Source: Graphilbum fragrans (Eukaryota > Ascomycota > Sordariomycetes > Ophiostomatales > Ophiostomataceae). Taken from it: a stretch of 64,000 nt of DNA. This document shows positions 44,746 to 55,109 of this stretch, one piece after another. A program made the translations under genes and the position numbers. Below the pieces are notes generated by a model that was not told where the DNA came from, ran no database searches, and saw only the letters and a list, made by a program, of their open reading frames with translations. The first letter of the stretch is position 1. Each line of letters begins with the position of its first letter. The stretch covers positions 186,001 to 250,000 of the forward strand of contig LLKO01000024.1 of assembly GCA_001513895.1 (NCBI GenBank), in the 5' to 3' direction.

Positions 44746-46235
44746 GATTACACCTATTTAGACAACAAAGCAAGAAAAATGGCCTGCATTGTCGAGCCTG
44801 CGCCTTTTAGGGGCGACCGGCCAGGTTTTCTGCGACTACTCCGTACATGTACACACACGTTATCTAAGGAGCACTGCTCCGAGTTGGCTTCGGCTGAGCC
44901 GCAAGAAAGGTCCCCTGTAAGTCTGCCAAATTCACCAGCTTGCTGATCATCGGTATGTGTGGGCCTAGTTCGTAGCTGTAAGTATACATATGATGGCTGT
45001 GAGCTATGAGAAATAAGTGCTAGGTCGTCAGGGACGTATGAATCTACGCGCGGCCCCTTTTTCTATCTTGCGTACATCGTACGCGTACGTGGGAATATCT
45101 TGCGGCGTTTATTGGCTGGAGAGCATGCTAAACCTGCTAGAAAGTCCCTAAAACTGGGCCCTACAAGTATTGCCTGCTAGGCCTAATGCCGCTCCCTTTA
45201 TGAAACAAAATTAAAGCCACAGCGCCATGAGCACAAGTTTTTCTTCCACGTTTAACCCATTCTTCATACCACGAGCTTCAGTGACAGGCTATACGAAGCG
45301 CTAGCGAAGTCCGGCTCAACGGGGTCCTGGCGCCTGCACTCTAGCTTACCTTGCTGCGCCGTATTGTGTGCCTGAATGATGTATCTTTAGTGAGAGATAG
45401 AGGCGCACTAATATGCTGTTTCAGGGGCTGGTCTACGTACCCGTACATATAACTATGTACTCCGTACAACTACCTCGTATCGGACACAAGAAGCGTTTGT
45501 CTATCGATTCTTACGTCGTATGCTAGTGGATCTTGGCGTGGTAATCGCCATACCTCGTATAATAGATCTAAAACCAGCACCGACTAGGAGTTCTCTATAT
45601 CGTGTCTGCTCTCGGCTCTTGGCTCCTGGCCGCCAGCCACTTCACCAGCCTAGAAGTAGTTGTAGTACTCCTTTGAACTATTGCTCTCTACGCCGTACTA
45701 GCAGCCGTTTTACAGCAGCTCCCGGCTTCGCCGTTCTGTCAATTGACTCCGGCCCGACCCTGCTTTCGTCCTAGCTCAGAGAGGCTGACATGGCCATTTT
45801 TCTATGTACACTACGAGCGTCCTCGAATAAGAGGCCCTTTGTAGCAAAGTCGATCTGGGGTATCCCAGGGTGGCCTGCTACACACTACGAGTACTGCTAC
45901 AGAGCTCCTGATACTGCTCCCGAGGCGCGGCGTCAGGTTCCCGCAGGAGTGGTGGGCGCAACTAACCTCAAGGGATTACGAGTTGTGTGTGATACGGAGT
46001 ACACAGAGTACGCGTCGTATATCTGAATGCCTGTGCGTGGGGGTATTAGAGATGTACGAGTAGGATTGACCTGTCAGGGCAAAAATACATTGATCGGCCG
46101 AACCCCATGGCGAAAACACAAGGCTTACAGTTGGGTATATCCTCATCTCCTCATACCATCCTGACAAAATCGTGTATTTTATGCATAGTCATGTGAGTAA
46201 ATTTTGTAATCACCATTCCATTTGCAACCGGGGCA
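44746..46235. other. Intergenic, 1.5 kb
   Basis: No supported gene. Three perfect TACGGAGTA/TACTCCGTA nonamers occur here (44837-44845, 45458-45466, 45993-46001). No transposon frame recognised. Confidence 0.55.
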
Positions 46236-46907
46236 TTACCAACCCCGCTGCATCTTCTCTGCTGCCTCTGCTTCGCCTACCACATCGGCAAACCGAGCAT
46301 CTAGATCAAACAGTGTGGCCCGCTGAATCTCTGTGCTCCGATCCCCGCTCGCCTCCTCGACTACCATACACCGAAAGCCATAACCGCACGCATCAATAGC
46401 CGTAGCCCGTACACATCCACTCGTGCTGACTCCGCATAGTACAACGGTATCCGCACCGAGGGCATTGAGCTGTCCTGCGAGGTTTGTAGCAAGGAATCCG
46501 CTCGGGTTGCGCTTGAGAATCACCGCTTCGTTGTCCCAATCTGGCTCCAGTCCTGGCACCCAAGCATCCATGCCCCGTGTGTCACCATCCTGCCAGACCG
46601 AGATTCCAGGAGACTTCTTCGCCATCACACCTCCGTCTACCATCGCCGGATGTGTGAAGCGCATCTGGCACCATACAATGGGAATGCCTCCAGCACGAGC
46701 AGCGTTGACTAGCCGAATCATACTATCGGGAGACGCCGCTCCGGCCGGATCGGAGAGTAGGGATAGCGGTGAACTGCCGTCCCAATATGCGCGGCATACA
46801 TCTATGAGGACGAGAGCTGGTTTGGCACCCCAACCAAGTCGTTGGTGGAAGCCTGCAGCTTTCGAAGCGGCGTAATAAGGATGTGACTCGACAAGTGCCG
46901 TAGGCAT
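46236..46907 (-). CDS. Isochorismatase-family amidohydrolase (N-carbamoylsarcosine amidase-like)
   Basis: Cysteine hydrolase fold, single exon, 223 residues. The catalytic triad of the family is intact by motif: Asp36 in LVLID, Lys132 in EAVILKRNPSGF, and Cys165 in VVLCGVSTSGCVRATAIDA, followed by the GYGFRCMVVEEASGDRS loop. No signal peptide. Family members act on N-carbamoylsarcosine, maleamate, nicotinamide or related amides, or on isochorismate; presence of the Cys argues for an amidohydrolase. Clear paralogue of the gene at 53897 (shared YAA..., GWG(A/L)(K/R)PAL(V/L)(L/I)(I/V)DV, SPLSLLS). Predicted cytosolic. Confidence 0.9.
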   Translation of the reverse strand: MPTALVESHPYYAASKAAGFHQRLGWGAKPALVLIDVCRAYWDGSSPLSLLSDPAGAASPDSMIRLVNAARAGGIPIVWCQMRFTHPAMVDGGVMAKKSPGISVWQDGDTRGMDAWVPGLEPDWDNEAVILKRNPSGFLATNLAGQLNALGADTVVLCGVSTSGCVRATAIDACGYGFRCMVVEEASGDRSTEIQRATLFDLDARFADVVGEAEAAEKMQRGW

Positions 46908-47593
46908 GATGGCTGTACCGACCCGAGCGAATGAGTTGATAGTATCCGATGTTCAGATGTCCACGGATGAAGGCATCTATTAAAGCGTTGTGTGGGATAC
47001 AGACGACATCCGACGCTAATGAAGCTAAGCTAGCTCGATATGGTGTGTGTAGAGTGAGCACCTATCGAAGATAGGCTGTTGCAGGGTGCTATCACCTTCA
47101 GCACTTCACAATGGTTTGGTTGAGACCGACACGGAGACAGTCTAGCTGTACAGAGTACGTCACAGTCTGTTGTTAAGAGTTCAGCGGCAGCTGAAACTCA
47201 CATTCCTCTCGTTATGTCTTAGATATCGGTGCTAATTTCACATTCAATTCTTTCCTAAAGAACCTAATTACAGACAGCTTATCATGTTAACTGGGACGGC
47301 CGCTAGTCTTCATCCACCAGCGAAGAAACGGCGGCCAGATTACAACGGCCAATCTGGGCTCTAACAGAAAGCTGTGTGAGACCGGGTCTGTACACCTTCA
47401 GAACTGATGAAAGCTCAACCGTATCCTCCCCCCCCTCCTAGCTTTGCCTCTCTGCAGCCGATAAGTCCTTTGTCTTGTCCACTTGTCTTTGTGTTCTGGT
47501 AATTGCTACTTGCAAAACAAAAACAGCTCGTACTCGTGCCAAGAAACACCTGCATGCTTGCCGTTTGCTGCTAAGCAAACCATCTCGCATTCA
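46908..47593. other. Intergenic
   Basis: Promoter of the minus-strand hydrolase and downstream flank of the small ORF at 47594. Nothing else recognised. Confidence 0.5.
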
Positions 47594-47929
47594 CTATATC
47601 GCGGCCGTGGACTTGAAGGCGACCCGCAGCGTCCGGCCCATCTTCCGCGAGATTGTGCGCAGCTTGGAAGGCTGGTCGGGAGCATCTTTGGCGTCTTTCT
47701 TGTCGTTGCCGCCCTCGGCCTCGGCCACAAGTAATCCCTCCAGCGTGAGACTGTCCTGCGTCTTGAGAAGCAGCACTGTCGATGGCGTGGTTAGAGGTGT
47801 CGAGGACTTATGAGTCCAGGCCGGCGCCTTCAGCTTCTCAAGACTATGGGCTGGACGGACGGCTGATTCGCCATTGCTGCTGCTGCTGCTGTTATTGGCT
47901 CCTCTAGTCTGGGACACTGGTTGCCGCAT
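47594..47929 (-). CDS. Small hypothetical protein (uncertain)
   Basis: ATG-initiated frame of 111 residues directly after (18 nt from) the HNH gene stop codon on the same strand. Ser/Asn-rich N-terminus (NNSSSSSNGES) and a basic end (KLRTISRKMGRTLRVAFKST). No family recognised. It may be a separate gene, an unrecognised last exon of the HNH gene, or 3' untranslated sequence. Confidence 0.3.
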   Translation of the reverse strand: MRQPVSQTRGANNSSSSSNGESAVRPAHSLEKLKAPAWTHKSSTPLTTPSTVLLLKTQDSLTLEGLLVAEAEGGNDKKDAKDAPDQPSKLRTISRKMGRTLRVAFKSTAAI

Positions 47930-47947
47930 CGCGATCGTTCTAGAAAC

Positions 47948-49315
47948 CTATCCCTCGGAGCGACCCTCCACGACAACATCCTCGCCCTCGTAAACAGCAG
48001 CGTCTATGTCGTCATCTTCGTCGTCTGAGTCGCACAGAAAGTCAGGGTCTCCAGCGGCGCCCGACATGCTGGCAAGACGAATGCACGCCCACTGGACGTC
48101 AATCATGGCTTTCATATTGAGGCCCTCCTGCATGGTAGGCATGGGCAGCTCGACGATGTGCCCCGTCTGGACTAGACGGCTCGTGGTCGCGGCGGGGGCC
48201 GCAACAACGCCTAGCGGTGACGGCGGCTGATCATCCGCCATAGTCACAGTCCCGGTGGCCGAACCGTAGGAGCCGTGGGCCCAGGCTGTCTCCCACGCCT
48301 CGATAAAGGCGCGCCGGCCGTCGTCGCTCACGACTTCCTCCCAAGAGGCGCACCGCGACTGGGTCACGGTCGCTAGCTGCGGCTTTTCCGTTTGCACTGG
48401 CATCCAGTAAAACTGGATTGTCACGGTGGCACCAGTACCGATATTCAGAACCGGGGTTACACCAAGACATTTGAAGGCAAGCATGCCTCGAGCCCACCAC
48501 GTACGGAGTTGACTGTTGAGAGACAGCATGTTCCATTGGCGATCGGAGCATCCGAGATTGCTAGTGAGCAGCTTGTAGTCGTTGCCAATGATGCACTTGA
48601 GCACAGGAAGTGCGGCTTGCAAGCAGCGGTGTTTGTGTTGGCTGCTGTTGATCGCAAACGGGACGATGTGACACACTTCTGGGTTCAAGGTGTGCGTGAG
48701 AATGCATTGGTTGTTGTCACGTAAAAGGCACTTCCACGAGTGGATTAGCACCATTATTATAAGAAGGTTTTACAAAAAGAGAAAAGGAAGAAAAGAGTAA
48801 ATGTCGTACCTTGGCAACCTCTGACCTGTTCCGAGCCACTTGAACCGAGTCCGCGGTGTTTTTTGGGCGGACGTTGTTGGCGGAGCCACCGATTTGTAAA
48901 ACTGTCATGTGTGAGCATATCGAGTTGTGCAACCGACATTAACTTTTGGCTTTTAACATTGAAACTCACACATTCGAAGCAAGTCTTCGGCCATCCGCGA
49001 AAGCGAGGCAAAGCTCACGTCCTTCTCCACCCGAGAAAGCTTGTCGCGTGGGAGAGCATAAAAGACGCTCGTGTCAAAAGCTGTCAGCTGCCACTCACCC
49101 ACTTCCACCCGAAGCTTGTCTATGATTCGCTGTGCAATCTGAAGTCGCTCCTCTAGTTCGTCTGCTGGAAGCGCTCTCGAGATTGTCGCCGTCGCTGGGC
49201 TGGCCTTTAAGAATCGAAGCAGTTGCGCAACATCGCTGGCAGTAGTCCCGGATCGAGCGATGAAGGACTCTACCTCCTTGCACACGCTCTGCTTGGTCGC
49301 AGTCGAAAACTCCAT
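47948..49315 (-). CDS. HNH endonuclease-domain protein (fungal HNH_2 type)
   Basis: Exons 49315-48970, 48901-48810 and 48730-47948 join in frame to 406 residues. Exon 3 begins CLLRDNNQCILTHTLNPEVC and continues HIVPFAINSSQ, the pattern of the fungal HNH domain (CHI-PFA with the conserved His, then an Asn-rich stretch). The N-terminal 130 residues are helical-looking and precede the domain; the C-terminal 120 include WACIRLASMSG and an acidic DSDDEDDDIDAA tract. This domain is expanded in Pezizomycotina and its role is mostly unknown. Intron 2 has an unusual acceptor (GGAAG) with a good branch site (GCTAAT). It lies next to a LINE but shows no sign of being part of it. Confidence 0.8.
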
Positions 49316-50211
49316 GCTGAACCGGCAAGGGAGAAATGCCTCGACGTAAAATCGGTCGGCTGCAATGGTGGTGCACGCTTGAGTTGTGGAGTTGCTACCA
49401 ATATATCTGTTGGAACAGCAGATGTGTATTTTGTTGTTGTTGTTATCTTCTCGTCTGCCACCTCCCTAGATATGTTGGGAGGTGCAAAGCTAAGTACATA
49501 ATATCCCAGTTGCCACCTTCCCTCGGAGATACTGCGGTATGTTCGACAATATATGGTTTGGCTGATCAATCTATTGGTGGCTCTCCCTTGATGGAGGTAT
49601 TCATCCCCGGAGATCCAAAAAGAAGGTTAGGGCTCAGTATTCGCACAATAGCTCGATCGGACACATTGTTCGTTAATGCACCCAAATGTAACGCCCCTTA
49701 ATGGCGCAATAGAATGTCTGGGCACGTGACTTGAAATTCATCTTCAAATTAGTGGTATTTGGTGGTATTCACGACGGCCACCAACAAGTCATAAAATAAT
49801 ACAAGCAAATGTAAAGTCGCGACGAAACATTTGTGTCTAAAGAAGACGAGAGTCTTTAGTAAGTGATTGAAGAAGCGGTGATTGAAAAGGCGTGTATTGT
49901 AAAGACAACAACTAAAGGACTGTCGACGCTACGAAAGCGTAAAGTAGTAGAATACTTGTAGACACAACAAAGACTCGACCCGTAACAGCATAACACGGTG
50001 AAAAGATGAACGAAAGTGTACAAAATAAGAAAAGCATACAACTACATTTACAACAAAACTAGCCACACTTTATTACGTTTACCGTTAAACATTTATAACA
50101 TTGTGAGTGAAAGTATAGGCACATTTGACAAAATGATTTAAATTGGTGAAAAAGCGCGACACGATTGTACGCGCTTTTATTTTAAAAGAAACTGTTGCGT
50201 GTGAACGCGCC
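49316..50211. other. Non-coding, AT-rich before assembly gap
   Basis: Promoter of the HNH gene to about 49750, then an AT-rich stretch without coding frames up to the gap. The right part may be repeat-derived, but I cannot name it. Confidence 0.5.
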
Positions 50212-50251
50212 NNNNNNNNNNNNNNNNNNNNNNNNNNNNNNNNNNNNNNNN
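50212..50251. other. Assembly gap (40 Ns)
   Basis: Run of N immediately before the retroelement frame; the 5' part of the element is probably missing or misjoined here. Confidence 0.99.
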
Positions 50252-52586
50252 CTTATGCCATAGTTATTGTGAATTAGTGCCTTCGACGCCTTACTCCCAC
50301 GTCGACTCCTTACACGGATACGAAAGGACGGCTAGCTAGAAAAATACCTCCGGATGATCTAATACTTCCTAGACAAACGCCGCGTACGCGTACGCTTAAA
50401 GGACTGTGGGACAACATTCACTATAGTAACGTGCGGAACGCTATAAGGATCACCCCTTTCGCCAGTACTATTCACTCTATACATGGTAAAGGTCCTTAAA
50501 GAGGATAAATAACTACGGTTTAGTTACGTAGACGACATCTACCTATACCGGACATCGAAGTCGATTTAAACTAATATTTACAAGCTCGAGGAGGACCTAC
50601 GGAAACTGCTACGATAGAGTAACGAAAACAAGGTCGCTTTTACACCTGAGAAATTCGAAATGTTACATATCTCGAGGAAACATAACTCGGATAACCCGCC
50701 GTTACAGATAGACGACCTACGAGTCGACCCGGTGCCCTTATTAAACACCGACTATCCCCTCCTAGGCCTACGTTGGCTGGGCGTCTGGTTCGATAGACGG
50801 TTTAACTTCCGTCGACACGTCGTGGAGAGAACGAATAAAGCTATAAAGGTGGCCTGGTATATACGGTCGTTAGCTGTAGTGTAACACGGCCCGCCGGCTG
50901 TGGCTATACGTAAGGCCGTGAACGCCTACGTCCTCCCTTTAGCCTTATATAAGGTAGAGGCGTAGTACGCGGGACGCCGACGCCCTACGATAAGAGGAGA
51001 CAACGTCTTTACGAAGAAAGGCTAACACATCGACCTTATCAACGTAGTTATCGTCACGGCAGCTAAGGTTATCTGCCGATATAGAGGACCACACCTAACA
51101 TAACAATTATACGGGACGTTGGCTTACCGATAGGAGAACTCGTTTTAGAATAACTTAGGACCCGACAAACAGTACGGATTACGGTAGTGGAGGAGTCACA
51201 TCCCCTCACCCGCCGGACGAAGATTATAGTAAACGGATCGGGTAAGAACTACGGCCTCCCGACGAGACGCCGTACTTAACTACAGCTCCTCGTAGAAAGT
51301 ATACCCTAGAAACCCCTACGACTAGATCTCGTACCGCCACACTACTCGACAGACTATAGGACTAACCCGACCGGAGGAGTCTTAAAGGAAGAGGCTACGG
51401 CCGCCTTCTCCTCTTAGACGTCCTTTATCCTTAACTAAGACCTCGTCGTCTACCTAGATAGATCAGAATTAAACGATAAAGGTGTACACAAGGTCAGGTA
51501 TAGTTACATCATTTTTCGCGACAATAAAGAAGTGACACATAGTTAAGGCAGGTTACACGATATATCACACATCTTCGACGCCAAAGGTATCGCCGCCCTA
51601 CGAGGCCTCCAACGTACCATACAGCTGTAACAAGAGACGCCGTCGGGACATATCTAACTCTACATCGACAACACATCCGTCATCTAGTACGCTCGCGGCA
51701 AGGCCTCCACGACTTCACAGTGGGCCTTTCTCCAGCTCCACAAGCTGCTGGACAACTACCCAGTCACGATCAAGTGGTGCCTCAGCCACCAAGATATACC
51801 GGGCAACGAGCGAGCAGACGCGCTTGCAAGAGCGGGAGCCTAGAACGGGCCGACGGATCCAGATACGGACCGCCCGAGCCTAAGCGGCGTCCGAACCGCC
51901 CAAGCGAGATCCTTTCGAGCCTCCGTCGCAGGATAGTAGGACGGCTGTTAATCCCGATTGTCGGAGAGATATAAAAGGTAGGCTCTTCCTTATATCCCCA
52001 AGACACCCCCGGAGCTCGCGCTGCTAAGAGCCGCGCTACACACACTACTAGCAACCAGGACCGGCCACGGCGACTTCGCCTGGTACCACAGGATATTTCA
52101 CCCCGAGGCGGCAGTACAAAATAAATACGAATACGGCGAGGACACCGTACCCGAACACATCGCACACTGCAGGAAGAGTCGTCAGAGATGGAACGCGGAG
52201 GCCGGCAGGCTAAGCTTAGACCCCATCCCTAACGACCCTCTACTACGCATACCTTTTCTTATAAAGCTCTTCAAACGCCCACAACAGTTTCTTTTATTTC
52301 TCTCTACAGTGAGGTCACAAACCTCACTCCCCCTGTAGCTTGCCTCGACGAGCTACCCAGACCAACCCTTTAATCAAACCCTAAAGCCGAACGTTCAACC
52401 AGTTGGAGGGAGGAAAGCGCGGCGAGACTTGCTCTAACCCAGGGCCCCTCGAAAGGACTCAGAATCGGCGGAGATGATTATTTATATATAGTTACCTCTC
52501 CCCCGTCGCATGCCCTTCGGGAGGCTGGCGGCCGGGATTCTCCCGGCCTAACCGCGACGTTAAAACTAATAATAATAATAATAATT
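50252..52586 (+). mobile_element. Degenerate non-LTR retrotransposon (LINE, Tad-like), RIP-like damage
   Basis: 3' part of a LINE. The reverse-transcriptase frame can be followed from about 50390: GSPLSPVLFTLYM, SYVDDIYLYRTS (YVDD at 50525-50536), then LRWLGVWFDRRFNF. An RNase H region follows at 51643-51843 (YIDNTSV, SQWAFLQLHKLLDNYPVT, GNERADALARAGA), then HGDFAWYHRIFHPEA and PEHIAHCRKSR of the C-terminal zinc-like motif. Many stops interrupt the frame, mostly where CAA, CAG or TGG is expected (for example TAA before GSPLSP). The 3' untranslated part ends in a (TAA)n tail. TG dinucleotides are rare and TA common before 51700, as expected of repeat-induced point mutation. The element is inactive. 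Confidence 0.9.
52568..52586 (+). repeat. (TAA)n tail of the LINE
   Basis: Six TAA units in a row, the usual short-repeat 3' end of Tad-type LINEs, marking the downstream insertion boundary. Confidence 0.8.
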
Positions 52587-53896
52587 GCATACAATCACCA
52601 CACACCCACCCCTTAGACGTGTTGACTTATTGTTCGACCGTTACACCTTCTCACTGTCTTATTTCAAGAACATAAACCCCCCTAGCTTGATCACCTAGCA
52701 GAGTCACATATCCCCTGGGAAGTGCCTTTGTAACACGTTTCCACGTTTTGGGTCCCTCGTTAATAGATGAGGCCGTATGCTTAGAGCCATATACTTATAA
52801 CCGTGCACATACTTGCTGTGGCGCAGACGGTGCACAGGCGTGCACACCTGTGCAGGCCTGCGCAGGCCTGCTTAGCGCCTGTGCCAGGCTGTGCTTCGCC
52901 TGTGCTTGGCCCCCAAAGCCGGGTCGTGATGTGCAGGGACGCCAATGAGGTTTTTCGGCTGGTATAACAATAAACGATCTCTACCAAACAAGTACTAGAC
53001 TTTACTCGTACACCATCCTGTCTATGGGTGCTCCGTTCCACCTCCTGACTACAACTTTTCCCAAGATGTGTTGCCACCACTAAAGGAAGTGATAGAGGAC
53101 GTATTGTTTTTAGGTGGGCTTCTTCTCGAAGCGTCTGCTGCTCGAGAACCTGTCTCAGGGATTGGGCTAGGCACCGCATTCCAGAGTCTCAAGTCGTTTT
53201 ACACTAAGTATTGTTCGTCGGAATGGAGCCGGCAAGCAGCAAGTGAATACTATAGGCGTTATGCTTCTTGCATAGTGGCGAGTGCCTGTACGAGCCATCT
53301 CTAGAGAACACTCAAGCATTTATGCTCCTTGCATTGGCTCGATGGGGGCACGGTGACAAAATGCGAAGTGTGGTGAGCGCACAAATACTTCGAATAGCGA
53401 TATAATTCTCACTGACGATATGGAAATATCAGACCTACATGGTCATCGCGGTCAGAACTAAATCATCAGGCCGTCTCTCAGAGAAGATGCAACGCGTACA
53501 TACTTATTTATTACAGGCACATAGTCTCTGGGGACGAGTGGCTCGCAATGCTCAGCCAGCCAACTTCATATTGGAGGTATTGAAAGTGTTGATAGTCCAT
53601 CTTCCCATCCGAACCTGGCCGAATCATGGGCTATGACAGTCATAGTATGATGGATGTCAGGGTTCCTTTTAACAGCGAAGGGCAGTTCGAACAGTTCGAT
53701 AGCCCGGCGCTAGCTTATCAATCTGCCAGCCGGAAGACTAAGCGGCCGGCAACAACGAATGCAACAAACCGACGGATATTGGTAAATGATTTCGAACATT
53801 CCGATTTAGCTCCACCCATCATTACCGACAAGAACCTGAATTCCTCTGCCCTGCGGCGTCTCTTTGGAAATCGATTGAGACACTTGACCTATAACT
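52587..53896. other. Non-coding region after LINE
   Basis: Short open frames only. A frame at 53626-53919 is 97 residues long but has no recognisable motif and overlaps the next gene. Contains the quasi-palindromic cluster listed separately. Confidence 0.5.
52830..52910. repeat. Cluster of quasi-palindromic GCACAGGC / GCCTGTGC units
   Basis: Closely packed TGCACAGGCG, TGCACACCTGTGCA, two GCAGGCCTGC palindromes, GCGCCTGTGC and CGCCTGTGC motifs in both orientations. Could be the subterminal repeats of a DNA transposon or a hairpin-rich element; no second end was found. Confidence 0.55.
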
Positions 53897-54699
53897 ATGA
53901 CATCAGCACTTTCTCCTGAGGATTATCCGGCATACGCCGCCTGCATCTCCAACAAAAAGAATTCACCTCTCGGGTGGGGGCTGCGCCCGGCTCTCTTGAT
54001 TGTTGATGTAGGCCTACCGTATTTTTCTGAGGATTCGCCTCTATCGTTGCTTTCATCGACATGTGGGACTGGTGCCGGCGTTCCAAAGGCAGTGGCGGCT
54101 CTAATAGCAGCCGCACGTGCTGGAAATTGCCCTGTAATTTGGGCGCAGACTGTGTTCACAAACACCAACCTGAAAGACGCAGGGCTTTGGAAAGCAAAGG
54201 TGTCTCCTGAAATTTTGTGTGTATTCAACAGCAAAGACGAACGAGGGCATTGGGGGTACTTGGAGGGGTTGCAGCCTCAGCGAGTTAGCACAAGCACAAA
54301 CGCAGCAGGAGAGACACTTCTCGCGGACCTCGTCATAGACAAAAAGTTTGCAAGCGCTTTTTTCGGAAGCAATCTCGCAACCCAATTAACGGTTCTCGGT
54401 GTGGACACCCTGGTATTTTGCGGCGCACGAACAGGTGGCGAGATCCGGCAAAGTGTTCTGGACGCACAAGGGCTGGGCTTTCGAGGCATCGTGAGTGCCC
54501 TGTCTACGTTGTCTATGGCTTTTCACGATATTTGCTAATCTATTTGGGGTCTCTATAGATTGTTGCGGATGCATGTGCCGATACGTGCAAAGAGACACAC
54601 TTTGCGAATTTGTTTGACATGAAGGCTAAGATGGGGGATGTAGTAACATCACAAACAGCGGGGGACAGACTAGCAAAGGGATCGTCATGGGCTCAATGA
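53897..54699 (+). CDS. Isochorismatase-family protein lacking the catalytic cysteine
   Basis: Exons 53897-54490 and 54559-54699, 244 residues. Paralogue of the hydrolase at 46236: ALLIVDVGLPYFSEDSPLSLL and LGVDTLVFCGARTGG align without gaps. The triad Asp (Asp37) and Lys (Lys149, in VIDKKFASAF) are kept, but the nucleophile position reads TGGEIR where the paralogue has TSGCVR, so Cys is replaced by Glu182. The change is more than one base (GAG versus TGC), the frame is intact and the intron splices cleanly, so this is not simple decay. It may be a pseudoenzyme, a regulator, or an enzyme with a cysteine-independent mechanism, as in some true isochorismatases. No signal peptide. Confidence 0.85.
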
Positions 54700-55109
54700 C
54701 ATGATATGCTTATACTTTGATAACTAGGTTACGCACCTATTTTGCTTGCTTACTTCACTTGGTAGGCACGTCTGAACTTGGCAGAGGAATCCATAGGTAT
54801 TGGCCCAAGTGGCTAAAAAAGCTCGCAGCCGGTTTATATAATCATGCTGTTTGCTATGATAAATTGAAACTTCGAGTTATTGCTTTGTCCATAGGAGCTG
54901 TCTCTATATGACGCGGTGGGCGGCGTGGTCTCCAAACCGAAGTAGTGCTATATTCGGCCGAGAAAAGAACCGTATTGAAAGCTGGTTGTGGAAGTATTGT
55001 ATCTGCACTAACTATGAACACATATTCTAGTCGTATCTATTTGGATCTATGATCTATTTATACTATACAGCAGTAACCTACAACGTGCTAATGCATGGTA
55101 AGACACGCT
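54700..55109. other. Intergenic, convergent
   Basis: 3' flanks of the isochorismatase-like gene and of the old-yellow-enzyme gene. Nothing recognised. Confidence 0.5.

Noticed and set aside
53626..53919. 97-residue frame before the second isochorismatase-like gene
   Set aside because: No recognisable motif and it overlaps the well-supported start at 53897 in another frame.
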